Positions 41,183 to 49,725 of a stretch of 64,000 nt of DNA are shown piece after piece; positions within the stretch are counted from its first letter, which is position 1, and the number at the start of each line of letters is the position of its first letter. A program made the position numbers and the translations under genes. Under the pieces are notes generated by a model. The model was given only the letters and a program-made list of their open reading frames with translations, ran no database searches and was not told where the DNA came from. Source of the DNA: Clostridia bacterium (GTDB taxonomy: Bacteria > Bacillota > Clostridia > Oscillospirales > Acutalibacteraceae); NCBI GenBank assembly GCA_017517665.1, contig JAFWYP010000035.1:1-64000 (forward strand). Direction: 5' to 3'.

Positions 41183-41663
41183 AAATTAAAAACTCCTTTT
41201 ATTAGCTTTGAAAAAGTGGAAAAAGTAGGCTTTGAAACCCTTGATATATAAGGGATTGAAGGTGCGGTAATCGAGGGGTACGTATAGTTTGACCTGTTAC
41301 CCCGATTTTGAGGTTACTTTTTCCACATAACGAACTTTAAGGTTGCAAAAAACCAATTGATAAAAACACTTTCATTACAGTTAAAAATTAACCAAATAGA
41401 GCTTCTGAAACCGTTGTATATCAACGGTCTCCGAGTGCGGTAATCGAGGGGTACGTATAGTTTGACCTGTAACCCTACTTTTGAGTATAACGCCCATTAC
41501 GGGCGAAATTTTAAGTTACAGAAAATCATACTTTTGCGACCGTTCAGAAAAATTTGACAAAACTATTGAAATGGTTTAGAATATAAACGAGGACTTTTGT
41601 GAATGTTGGTTTTTCATAATTTAAAAATCTCCTTTTGTGAAAGGAGAAAAGCGAATACTTCGC
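41183..41663. repeat. Two-copy repeat region beside tRNA-Pro
   Basis: A block beginning GTGCGGTAATCGAGGGGTAC and ending GTTTGACCTGT occurs at 41262 and 41435 (173 bp apart), identical over about 35 bp. Each copy is preceded by a GAAACC dyad whose stem differs (CCCTT/AAGGG versus CCGTTG/CAACGG). In copy 1 the GGGGTA/TACCCC arms can fold. No gene is visible. The second dyad repeats the element at 16094. Confidence 0.75.
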
Positions 41664-41831
41664 ATGGAAAACACAAAAAATGAAAAAGATTTCGGAACAG
41701 GAATTCCGGAGAACGCAATAGAAGCTCTGGCAAGAGTTCTTCTCCCGGAAATCGAAAAATTCTACAACACGGAAGAAGGCAGAGAGGCCTTTGAAAAGTG
41801 GAAATCCGAAAAGGAAAAAGAAACTGCATAA
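41664..41831 (+). CDS. Small recombinase-associated hypothetical protein
   Basis: The 55-residue product contains GIPENAIEALARVLLPEIEK followed by FYNTEEGREAFEKWKSEKEK. This EAIEALARxLLPEI...EEGxxEFxxW pattern is frequent downstream of integrases in Clostridia; the function is unknown. ATG 41664 is chosen because the GTG 27 nt upstream lies in front of the AAAGGAG site. A terminator follows. Confidence 0.6.
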   Translation: MENTKNEKDFGTGIPENAIEALARVLLPEIEKFYNTEEGREAFEKWKSEKEKETA

Positions 41832-41850
41832 TCAATAAATTATCAGTTGG

Positions 41851-41877
41851 CGGGGATGAATTATCATCCCCGTTTTC
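41851..41877 (+). terminator. Terminator after the small recombinase-associated gene
   Basis: CGGGGATGA (41851-41859) pairs with TCATCCCCG (41863-41871), followed by TTTTCC. Confidence 0.75.
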
Positions 41878-41899
41878 CTATTCTATAAGACTGTATAAA

Positions 41900-41950
41900 A
41901 GAAAAAACCCGAACGCATCTCCTATTTTAAAGAGATAGTTCGGATTTTCG
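41900..41950 (-). terminator. Terminator of tRNA-Pro
   Basis: On the minus strand CCGAAC...GTTCGG with an inner CTC/GAG stem is followed by GTTTTTTC, just past the tRNA 3' end. Confidence 0.75.
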
Positions 41951-41955
41951 TCCTT

Positions 41956-42031
41956 TGGTCCGAGTGGCGAGACTTGAACTCACGGCCTCTTGACCCCCAG
42001 TCAAGCGCGCTCCCAACTGCGCCACACCCGG
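41956..42031 (-). tRNA. tRNA-Pro (anticodon GGG)
   Basis: A 76-nt cloverleaf on the minus strand: acceptor CCGGGTG with CACTCGG (one G-T pair), D stem GCGC/GCGC, anticodon stem CTTGA/TCAAG with loop CTGGGGG giving GGG. The T stem GTGAG/CTCGC carries the TTCAAGT loop, and CCA is encoded. Integrative-element debris lies on its 3' side. Confidence 0.95.
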
Positions 42032-42150
42032 ATATTCTGTTTTGGTTGAGCTTCAGTAACTCAACGAATGCTATTATAACACAGAAACTTGAAATGTCAA
42101 GCAATTTTTCAAAAAAATCAAAAGATTTTTAATGTTTTTTTGTTTTTCTA

Positions 42151-42179
42151 TTGACAAGCCAGATTTTATGATGTATCAT
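42151..42179 (+). promoter_or_regulatory. Promoter of the symporter/aryl-acid cluster
   Basis: TTGACA (42151-42156), 17 nt, TATCAT (42174-42179), about 58 nt before the symporter start. Confidence 0.65.
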
Positions 42180-42237
42180 GTAGTCACTTTAGCGATTAAA
42201 AGCTTTAAAGCTGTATCGGTTAAAAGGAGTGAAGTAT

Positions 42238-43791
42238 ATGAATTCGACAATTATCTGGGTAACAATCGGCATTTACATTGTTCTCATGGTTACAATCGGT
42301 ATTACTCAGGGAAAGAAAGCAAAAAGCATTGCCGACCTTACGGTTGGCGGAAGAAACGCCGGAGCATGGCTCTCCGCACTTTCATACGGCACAGCTTATT
42401 TCTCTGCGGTTATGTTTGTAGGATATGCAGGCGGCACCGGTAAAGCTTACGGTCTTTGGGGTATACTTGCAGGTCTCGGAAACGCCGTTTTTGGTTCATG
42501 GCTTGCTTGGAAGGTTCTCGCCCGCAGAACAAGAGATGTTTCTTACCGTCTCAAACTCAAAACCATGCCTCAGTATCTCGAAAAACGTTACTCAAGCGAA
42601 GCAATGCGTCTTTTTGCTTGTATCATAATATTTGTTTTCCTTATCCCCTACTCCGCATCGGTTTACAAAGGTCTTGCTTCCGTAGCAGAAGTTCTTCTCG
42701 GAATCAACGTTGAAATATGCATGATTATCATTGCGGTTGTTGCGGCACTGCTTCTTGTTTTCGGCGGATATCTTGTTCAGGCAAGAGCTGATTTCATGCA
42801 GGGCATAGTTATGATGTTCGGCATCGTGCTTCTTATTGTCTGCGTTATTCGCTGCGATAAAGTCGGCGGTTTTGAAGGAATTGCAGAATATGCACATTCG
42901 CTCGGAACGCAGCCTTCCGAAGTAAACGGATTGCCGAAGCTCAATGCTTCTCAATGGATTTCACTTATGGCAACGGTTCTTATGACAAGCTTCGGAACAT
43001 GGGGTCTTCCACAGATGGTAACAAAATTCTTTGGTATCAAAGACGACAGCCAAGCAAAAAAAGGTATTACAATTTCAACATTCTTTGCATTTCTTGTTGC
43101 AGGCGGAGGATACTTTATAGGTTCACTTTGTTACAGATATTTCACATTCTCTCAGCTCAACGACCCGACAGACCCGAATTACATTGCCCAGGATTACATT
43201 GTTCCTTATATGTTCAAGGAATCAAATCTTCCGTCGGTGCTTCTCGGTGTTGTTCTTGTTCTTCTTATTGCCGCTTCGGTATCAACACTTTGCTCCGTAA
43301 CACTCACCGCAAGTTCAACCCTCACAATAGACTTTATCAAACATTTCAAAAAAGATTTAAGCAACAAAAAATCATCATTGATTATTAAGGTGTTATGTGT
43401 TATATTTGTAGTATGTTCGTATTTTATAGCGAACAGCAACACTCCCATCCTTGACATGATGAGTTATTCGTGGGGAATCATCTCCGGTTCGTTCCTTGCA
43501 CCTTATGTTATTTCCCTCTATTGGAAAAAGATGAACACTAAGGGTGCATGGGCAGGGATAATCGGAGGATTTGCTGTTGCGGTTATTCCCGCTGTTGCAA
43601 AGCTCGCAACATACATCACAGCAAACAAAAACGTTGTATGGCTTTCGGGAAAAGGCCCTGTTTTCGCTTGTGCAGCAATGCTTGTTTCCCTTGCGCTCTG
43701 CTTTGCGGTAAGTGCAGTCACAAAACCGACAAACGAAAAAGAAACCGAATTCTTTTATAATGGCGATGTCCATGTTACTGCCGTAAAATAA
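42238..43791 (+). CDS. Sodium:solute symporter (SSS family)
   Basis: About 13 membrane segments with SSS features: GGRNAGAWLSALSYGTAYFS near the start, GLPQMVTKFFGIKD in the middle and LLIAASVSTLCSVTLTASST late. Members take up carboxylates, amino acids or sugars with Na+. Being first in a cluster with two acid-CoA ligases and IorAB, it probably imports an organic (aryl) acid; that is inference. ATG 42238 has AAGGAG upstream. A hairpin at 43797-43830 follows the stop. Confidence 0.88.
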   Translation: MNSTIIWVTIGIYIVLMVTIGITQGKKAKSIADLTVGGRNAGAWLSALSYGTAYFSAVMFVGYAGGTGKAYGLWGILAGLGNAVFGSWLAWKVLARRTRDVSYRLKLKTMPQYLEKRYSSEAMRLFACIIIFVFLIPYSASVYKGLASVAEVLLGINVEICMIIIAVVAALLLVFGGYLVQARADFMQGIVMMFGIVLLIVCVIRCDKVGGFEGIAEYAHSLGTQPSEVNGLPKLNASQWISLMATVLMTSFGTWGLPQMVTKFFGIKDDSQAKKGITISTFFAFLVAGGGYFIGSLCYRYFTFSQLNDPTDPNYIAQDYIVPYMFKESNLPSVLLGVVLVLLIAASVSTLCSVTLTASSTLTIDFIKHFKKDLSNKKSSLIIKVLCVIFVVCSYFIANSNTPILDMMSYSWGIISGSFLAPYVISLYWKKMNTKGAWAGIIGGFAVAVIPAVAKLATYITANKNVVWLSGKGPVFACAAMLVSLALCFAVSAVTKPTNEKETEFFYNGDVHVTAVK

Positions 43792-43796
43792 TTTTA

Positions 43797-43832
43797 CAGA
43801 GTGACGGAAGTTTTACTCCGCCACTCTGAATT
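43797..43832 (+). terminator. Hairpin between symporter and ligase genes
   Basis: CAGAGTG...CGGA pairs with TCCG...CACTCTG. The lack of a strong T run suggests partial termination or an mRNA end, allowing uneven expression within the cluster. Confidence 0.5.
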
Positions 43833-43865
43833 GTGTTTAATAAATATTTTAAGGAATGATAAAAA

Positions 43866-45512
43866 ATGCCAATCACAGAATTTCTCGAAAAAAATGCCGT
43901 TCTTTACAAAGACGACATAAGCCTTGTTGAAATCAACCCTGAGGTTCAGGAAAAAAGCCGTGTTACGTGGCGTGAATATTCTCTTATCGAACAGGGTGCA
44001 AAGTCAACAGGCAGAAGCGAAATCACATGGGAAGATTTCAATAAAAGAGCAAACCGCTTTGCAAACTTCCTTCTTTCAAGAGGTATCAAAAAAGGTGACA
44101 GAGTTGCAATTCTTCTTATGAACTGCATCGAATATCTCCCCATTTATTTCGGTATACTCAAAACAGGAGCACTTGCCGTGCCCCTCAACTACCGCTACAC
44201 CGCAGATGAAATCAAATACTGTCTCAAGCTTTCGGACAGCGATGCAATTGTTTTCGGACCGGAATTCACGGGCAGAATGGAACAGATTTGCGACAGAATT
44301 CCCGATGTCCACCTCAAACTCTATCTCGGTGAAGACTGCCCCACATTCGCAGAAAGCTATAACAAGCTTGTTACATACTGCACATCAAGAAATCCCGAAA
44401 TCGAGCTTTCCGATGAAGACGAAGCTGCTGTTTATTTCTCATCGGGCACAACAGGTTTTCCCAAGGCTATTCTTCATGCACACAAGGCACTTGTTCACTC
44501 ATGCAGAGTTGAGCAGAATCACCACTCACAGACCAAAGACGACGTTTTCCTCTGCATTCCTCCGCTTTACCATACAGGTGCAAAAATGCACTGGTTCGGA
44601 AGCCTTCTTTCAGGCGGTAAAGCCGTTCTTCTCAAAGGCGCAAAACCCGAATGGATTATCAAGGCTGTTTCCGAGGAAAACTGTTCAATCGTATGGCTTC
44701 TTGTGCCCTGGGCTCAGGATATCCTTGATGCAATTGAAAGAGGAGATATCGAGCTTGACCACTACAACCTTTCGCAGTGGAGACTCATGCACATCGGTGC
44801 ACAGCCCGTTCCGCCCAGTCTTATCAAGAGATGGCTCAAAATATTCCCCCACCACAAATACGATACCAACTACGGTCTGAGCGAATCAATCGGACCCGGC
44901 TGTGTTCATCTCGGTGTTGAGAATGTTCACAAGGTTGGTGCAATCGGTAAGGCAGGCTTCGGCTGGGAAACCAAAATTGTTGACGAAAACGGGGAAACCG
45001 TTGCAAAAGGCGAAGTCGGTGAGCTTGCTGTCAAAGGTGACGGCGTTATGCTTTGCTACTACAAGGACGAAAAAGCAACAAACGATGTTCTTCACGGCGA
45101 CTGGCTCTTCACGGGCGACATGGCTCAGGAAGATGAAGACGGTTTTATTTATCTTGTCGACCGTAAAAAGGACGTTATCATTTCCGGCGGCGAAAATCTC
45201 TATCCCGTTCAGATTGAAGATTTCCTCCGCAAGCACGATGCGATAAAAGACGTTGCGGTTATCGGTCTTCCCGACGCAAGACTCGGTGAAATTGCAGCCG
45301 CAATCATCGAAATAAAAGAAGGCTGTACAGCAGATGAAGAAGATATCAATGACTTCTGCCGTGATCTCCCCCGCTACAAGAGACCTCATAAGATTATTTT
45401 CGCAGAGGTTCCCAGAAATCCCACGGGTAAGATTGAAAAACCCAAGCTTCGCAAGATTTACTGCGGAGAAAGCCTTGTTGCAACTCAGGTTGAAATGAAG
45501 CTTGACAAATAA
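43866..45512 (+). CDS. AMP-forming acyl-CoA synthetase
   Basis: ANL-superfamily motifs are complete: the phosphate loop YFSSGTTGFPKAI, then YGLSESIGPG (A5), GDMAQEDEDGFIYLVDRKKD (A7-A8), ISGGENLYP and the catalytic Lys in NPTGKIEKPKL. It activates a carboxylic acid with ATP and CoA. In this cluster an aryl or branched acid is likely, working beside the PaaK-type ligase. AAGGAATG precedes the start. At 548 residues it has the usual length. Confidence 0.88.
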   Translation: MPITEFLEKNAVLYKDDISLVEINPEVQEKSRVTWREYSLIEQGAKSTGRSEITWEDFNKRANRFANFLLSRGIKKGDRVAILLMNCIEYLPIYFGILKTGALAVPLNYRYTADEIKYCLKLSDSDAIVFGPEFTGRMEQICDRIPDVHLKLYLGEDCPTFAESYNKLVTYCTSRNPEIELSDEDEAAVYFSSGTTGFPKAILHAHKALVHSCRVEQNHHSQTKDDVFLCIPPLYHTGAKMHWFGSLLSGGKAVLLKGAKPEWIIKAVSEENCSIVWLLVPWAQDILDAIERGDIELDHYNLSQWRLMHIGAQPVPPSLIKRWLKIFPHHKYDTNYGLSESIGPGCVHLGVENVHKVGAIGKAGFGWETKIVDENGETVAKGEVGELAVKGDGVMLCYYKDEKATNDVLHGDWLFTGDMAQEDEDGFIYLVDRKKDVIISGGENLYPVQIEDFLRKHDAIKDVAVIGLPDARLGEIAAAIIEIKEGCTADEEDINDFCRDLPRYKRPHKIIFAEVPRNPTGKIEKPKLRKIYCGESLVATQVEMKLDK

Positions 45513-45582
45513 ATCTTGTAATTTATATAGAAATATACTATAATATGTTGATTTGATTTTATTTGACTTAGGAGGAAATCCC

Positions 45583-47307
45583 TTGAAACTTCTTTTAGGA
45601 AACGAAGCGGTGGCAAGAGGTCTTTACGAAGCCGGCTGCCGTGTTGTATCAAGCTATCCCGGAACTCCCAGTACCGAAGTTACGGAATTTGCTGCAAAAT
45701 ATGATGAAATATTCTCCGAATGGGCACCAAACGAAAAGGTTGCCGCCGAAGTTGCATTCGGTGCATCCGTTGCAGGTGCACGTTCATTCTGTGCAATGAA
45801 GCACGTTGGTCTTAACGTTGCTGCAGACCCCCTTTTCACAGCATCATACACAGGTGTCAATGCAGGTATGGTTATACTTGTTGCAGATGACCCCGGAATG
45901 CACTCTTCACAGAACGAGCAGGATTCAAGACACTATGCCATGGGTTCAAAGACAATGATGCTTGAGCCCTCGGATTCCGCAGAATGCCTTGAATACGCAA
46001 AGCGAGCATTCGACCTTTCGGAAAAATTCGATACCCCCGTTATTCTCAGACTTACAACAAGAGTTGCTCACTCCAGAAGCACCGCAAAGCTTTCCGAGAG
46101 AATTGACAACGGTCTTAAGGAATACACAAAGAATCCTCAGAAATACGTTATGGTTCCCGCAAACGCAAAGGTTAAGCACGTTGTTGTCGAACAGCGTATT
46201 CTTGACCAGACTGCATACTGCGAAGAAGGTGCAGAGGGTCTTAACACAATCGAATACAACAGCAAGAAAATCGGCGTTATCACCTCAGGTATCTGCTATC
46301 AGTATGCAAAAGAGGCTCTCGGCGAAAACGCATCATATCTCAAGCTCGGCTGCGTATATCCCCTTCCCGTTGACATGATAAAGAAGTTTGCTGCTGAATG
46401 CGAAACGGTATATGTTCTTGAAGAACTTGACGATTATATCGAAACACATTGCCGAAAGAACGGAATTGACGTTATCGGCAAGGACGCTTTCACTCTCCAG
46501 GGTGAATATTCACAGAGCATGATTGCAAAGGTTATTCTCGGCAAAGAAAATGACAGTCTCAAGTCCGATGTAAACATCGTTCCCAGACCTCCCGTGCTTT
46601 GTGCAGGCTGTCCCCACAGAGGTCTTTTCTATGCTCTCAAGCAGCTCAACGTCACCGTAAGCGGCGATATCGGCTGCTATACTCTCGGCGTTACTCCCCC
46701 TCTCGGAATGATGGATACCGTTCTCTGCATGGGTGCATCCGTTTCGGGTCTCCACGGCAGAAACCTTGCAAATCCTGAAAATGCCAAAAAGAGCGTTGCC
46801 GTTATCGGTGACTCCACATTCATCCATTCGGGTGTTACGGGTCTTATCAACATCGCTTACAATGCCACAAACTCGGTTGTTATTATTCTTGACAACTCAA
46901 TCACAGGCATGACAGGTCATCAGCAGAATCCCACAACAGGTAAGAATATCAAGGGTGAACCCGCAAACGCAGTAAGCCTTGAAAAGCTTGCAAAGGCAAT
47001 CGGAATTGAAAACGTGTGTGTTGTTGACCCCTATAATCTTGCAGAAACAAAAGAAGGCATCAAGAACGCTCTTGAAGCAGACGGTCCCGCCGTTGTTATT
47101 TCAAGACGTCCCTGCGCACTTCTCAAAACAGTCAAACATAATCCGCCCCTTAAGGTTAATGCCGACAAGTGCAAATCCTGCAAAATGTGCATGAAGATAG
47201 GCTGTCCCGCAATCAGCATGAAGGACGGTAAGGCACAGATTGATTTCACGCAGTGCCTCGGCTGTAACGTTTGCAGTCAGCTCTGCAAATTCGGCGCTAT
47301 CGAATAA
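45583..47307 (+). CDS. iorA: Indolepyruvate:ferredoxin oxidoreductase, alpha subunit
   Basis: The N-terminal pyrimidine-binding domain (GNEAVARGLYEAGCRVVSSY, PGTPSTEV) and the ThDP domain (GDSTFIHSGVTGLINIAYNA, ILDNSITGMTGHQQNP) match IorA. The end carries two ferredoxin-type clusters: CKSCKMCMKIGCP and CLGCNVCSQLCKFG. With IorB it oxidises aryl-2-oxoacids to aryl-CoA, CO2 and reduced ferredoxin, or runs in reverse. The start is TTG 45583 with AGGAGG 7 nt upstream. It lies directly upstream of iorB. Confidence 0.93.
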   Translation: MKLLLGNEAVARGLYEAGCRVVSSYPGTPSTEVTEFAAKYDEIFSEWAPNEKVAAEVAFGASVAGARSFCAMKHVGLNVAADPLFTASYTGVNAGMVILVADDPGMHSSQNEQDSRHYAMGSKTMMLEPSDSAECLEYAKRAFDLSEKFDTPVILRLTTRVAHSRSTAKLSERIDNGLKEYTKNPQKYVMVPANAKVKHVVVEQRILDQTAYCEEGAEGLNTIEYNSKKIGVITSGICYQYAKEALGENASYLKLGCVYPLPVDMIKKFAAECETVYVLEELDDYIETHCRKNGIDVIGKDAFTLQGEYSQSMIAKVILGKENDSLKSDVNIVPRPPVLCAGCPHRGLFYALKQLNVTVSGDIGCYTLGVTPPLGMMDTVLCMGASVSGLHGRNLANPENAKKSVAVIGDSTFIHSGVTGLINIAYNATNSVVIILDNSITGMTGHQQNPTTGKNIKGEPANAVSLEKLAKAIGIENVCVVDPYNLAETKEGIKNALEADGPAVVISRRPCALLKTVKHNPPLKVNADKCKSCKMCMKIGCPAISMKDGKAQIDFTQCLGCNVCSQLCKFGAIE

Positions 47308-47322
47308 GGAGGTATGGAAAAT

Positions 47323-47895
47323 ATGAACAAATCAATTATGATTGTCGGCGTTGGCGGTCAGGGAACATTGCTTGCAAGCCGTATTCTCGGTGCGGCACTT
47401 CTCGACTGCGGCTACGACGTTAAGGTTTCCGAAGTCCACGGAATGAGCCAAAGAGGCGGCTCGGTTGTTACATATGTCAGATTCGGCGAAAAGGTATCCT
47501 CCCCCATCATCGAAAAGGGCGAAGCCGATATCATTCTTGCATTTGAAAAGCTTGAGGCTGCAAGATGGCTTGAATATCTTAAGCCCGACGGCAAGATTAT
47601 CGTTAACACTCAGCAGATTGACCCCATGCCCGTTGTTATGGGTGCTGCCGAATATCCTGACGGAATCATCGAAGCTCTCAAAGCATCTGGTGCAGACATT
47701 GAAACAGTCGATGCTCTTCCCATGGCGGTTGAAGCGGGAAATTCAAAAGCAGTCAATGTTATTCTTATCGGCGCAATGGCAAAAAACATGACTGTTGTTG
47801 CAAAAGAAAAGTGGATAAAAGCACTTGAAGAAAGTGTACCTCCCAAATTCCTTGACCTTAATATGAAGGCTTTTGAAATGGGTTATAACATATAA
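47323..47895 (+). CDS. iorB: Indolepyruvate:ferredoxin oxidoreductase, beta subunit
   Basis: This is the gamma-type domain of 2-oxoacid:ferredoxin oxidoreductases: VGVGGQGTLLASRILGAALL, VSEVHGMSQRGGSVVTYVRF, and a CoA-facing region. The ~190-residue length matches IorB. ATG 47323 is chosen because GGAGGT lies 9 nt upstream and overlaps the ATG at 47314. The gap to iorA is 15 nt, so the subunits are made together. Confidence 0.92.
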   Translation: MNKSIMIVGVGGQGTLLASRILGAALLDCGYDVKVSEVHGMSQRGGSVVTYVRFGEKVSSPIIEKGEADIILAFEKLEAARWLEYLKPDGKIIVNTQQIDPMPVVMGAAEYPDGIIEALKASGADIETVDALPMAVEAGNSKAVNVILIGAMAKNMTVVAKEKWIKALEESVPPKFLDLNMKAFEMGYNI

Positions 47896-47915
47896 GTAAG
47901 AAAGAAGAATTTAAA

Positions 47916-49223
47916 ATGAGCAAATATTTTCAGCCCGAAATCGAAACCATGCCGGTTGAAGAAATCAAGGCGCTCCAGAGCGAAAAGCTCGTTAAGCAGG
48001 TTAAGCGCGTATACGAAAATGTTGAGTATTACCGCAACCTTATGGATGAAAAAGGTGTTACTCCCGACGATATCAAATCCATTGACGATTTACATAAACT
48101 TCCGTTTCTTACCAAATCTGACCTCCGCGATGCATATCCCTACGGTCTTCTCGGCACAGACCTCAAAAACTGCGTTAGAATTCACTCAACAAGCGGTACA
48201 ACAGGTAAACGAGTTGTTGCATACTATACCCAGAATGATATTGACCTTTGGGAAGATTGCTGTGCAAGAGCAATTGTTGCTGCAGGCGGTACAAACGAAG
48301 ATGTTTGTCAGGTAGCTTACGGTTACGGTCTTTTCACAGGCGGCTTCGGTCTCAACGGCGGCTCACAGAAGGTAGGCTGTCTGACTCTTCCCATGTCATC
48401 GGGCAACACAGAGCGTCAGATTCAGTTTATGCAGGACCTCCATTCAACAATCATCTGCTGCACACCTTCATATGCGGCATATATCGGCGAAACACTCAAG
48501 GAAATGGGTCTTACCCCCGATGACATCGACCTTAAGGCAGGTATTTTCGGTGCAGAACCCTGGACAGAAGAAATGCGCCGCGATATTGAAAAATCTCTCG
48601 GTATTAAAGCATATGACATTTACGGTCTTACAGAATCAACCGGCCCCGGTGTTGCGTTTGAATGTGAAGAGCAGACAGGTATGCACATCAACGAGGACCA
48701 TTTCCTTGCTGAAATCATTGACCCCGAAACAGGCGAAGTTCTTCCCGAAGGCTCAAAGGGCGAGCTTGTTTTCACAAATCTTGACAAAGAAGGCTTTCCC
48801 CTTCTCAGATACCGAACAAGAGATATCTGTATTCTTTCGAGAAAGAAATGCTCATGCGGCAGAACTCTTATCAAGATGGCTAAACCCATGGGCAGAAGCG
48901 ATGATATGCTGATTATCCGCGGCGTTAACGTATTCCCCTCACAGATTGAAACCGTGCTTCTTCAGGAAGGCTATTCACCCAACTATCTCATTGAAGTTGA
49001 CAGAGCAAACAATGTTGACACTCTTGATATTTCCATTGAGCTCAATCCCGACCAGTTCTCAGATACCGTCAAAGAGCTTTCCGCAAAGGAAAAAGCTCTT
49101 GCAAACGCAATCAAAACAATGCTCGGCATCAATCCCAAGGTACATCTTGTTGCACCCAAATCAATCACAAGAAGCGAAGGCAAGGCTGTCAGAGTTATTG
49201 ATAAGAGAAAACTTCACGATTAA
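47916..49223 (+). CDS. paaK: Phenylacetate-CoA ligase (PaaK type)
   Basis: The PaaK family is recognised by IHSTSGTTGKRVVAYYTQND (phosphate loop), the ISLGAEPW-like AGIFGAEPWTEEMR, DIYGLTESTGPGVAFEC, and FPLLRYRTRDIC with the C-terminal IIRGVNVFPSQIE. It makes arylacetyl-CoA from arylacetate, CoA and ATP. Beside IorAB it lets the cell interconvert aryl acids and aryl-CoA. The 20-nt gap to iorB and the ACT gene downstream indicate one operon. Confidence 0.9.
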   Translation: MSKYFQPEIETMPVEEIKALQSEKLVKQVKRVYENVEYYRNLMDEKGVTPDDIKSIDDLHKLPFLTKSDLRDAYPYGLLGTDLKNCVRIHSTSGTTGKRVVAYYTQNDIDLWEDCCARAIVAAGGTNEDVCQVAYGYGLFTGGFGLNGGSQKVGCLTLPMSSGNTERQIQFMQDLHSTIICCTPSYAAYIGETLKEMGLTPDDIDLKAGIFGAEPWTEEMRRDIEKSLGIKAYDIYGLTESTGPGVAFECEEQTGMHINEDHFLAEIIDPETGEVLPEGSKGELVFTNLDKEGFPLLRYRTRDICILSRKKCSCGRTLIKMAKPMGRSDDMLIIRGVNVFPSQIETVLLQEGYSPNYLIEVDRANNVDTLDISIELNPDQFSDTVKELSAKEKALANAIKTMLGINPKVHLVAPKSITRSEGKAVRVIDKRKLHD

Positions 49224-49238
49224 GAAAGGGGCATAAAT

Positions 49239-49667
49239 ATGAGCGTTAAACAGATTTCGGTTTTTGTTGAAAACAAAAAGGGCGGACTTTACGAGGTAAC
49301 TTCCGTACTTAACAAAGCAAACGTTGATATCCGTGCTCTTTCAATTGCGGATACAACAGACTACGGCATTCTCCGCCTTATCGTAAGCGACTATAAAAAA
49401 GCACTTGAAGCACTCAAAACTGAAGGCATTATTGCTTCCGTGACAGACGTTCTCGGCATTGAGGTTTCGGATACACCCGGCGGTTTCTCCGAGGCTGTAA
49501 AGATTCTTTCGGATGCTGATATAGCTGTTGAATATGCTTATGCATTCATCACCCGTCACGAAGGTGCTGCCTGCGTTATTATCAGAGTTGAAGATAACGC
49601 AAAAGCGGCAAATATCCTCGGCAAGGCAGGAATTTCGCTTATCGAAGCGGATAAAGCATTTAACTGA
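49239..49667 (+). CDS. Tandem ACT-domain amino-acid-binding protein
   Basis: Two ACT folds lie in 142 residues: VKQISVFVENKKGGLYEVTS (first) and a second beginning near GGFSEAVKILSDADIAVEYA. ACT domains bind amino acids as allosteric ligands. This stand-alone form often follows paaK-type ligases and probably reports aromatic or branched amino-acid levels; that role is inference. AAAGGGG precedes the start. A strong terminator follows. Confidence 0.88.
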   Translation: MSVKQISVFVENKKGGLYEVTSVLNKANVDIRALSIADTTDYGILRLIVSDYKKALEALKTEGIIASVTDVLGIEVSDTPGGFSEAVKILSDADIAVEYAYAFITRHEGAACVIIRVEDNAKAANILGKAGISLIEADKAFN

Positions 49668-49674
49668 CAGTAAC

Positions 49675-49725
49675 ATACCCCCGAAGATTTTGACATTAAT
49701 CAAAATTTTCGGGGGTATGATTTTA
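49675..49725. terminator. Bidirectional terminator between ACT gene and patatin gene
   Basis: CATACCCCCGAA pairs with TTCGGGGGTATG, with an inner ATTTTGA/TCAAAAT stem, followed by ATTTTAAT. It serves converging genes. Confidence 0.85.

Noticed and set aside
16132..42031. Serine recombinase attaching at tRNA-Pro because both ends read TGGTCCGAG
   Set aside because: Only nine bases are shared, the sites are 26 kb apart, and serine integrases do not usually use tRNA 3' ends; likely chance.
41922..42104. 60-codon frame over tRNA-Pro
   Set aside because: It is the tRNA gene itself read as protein.
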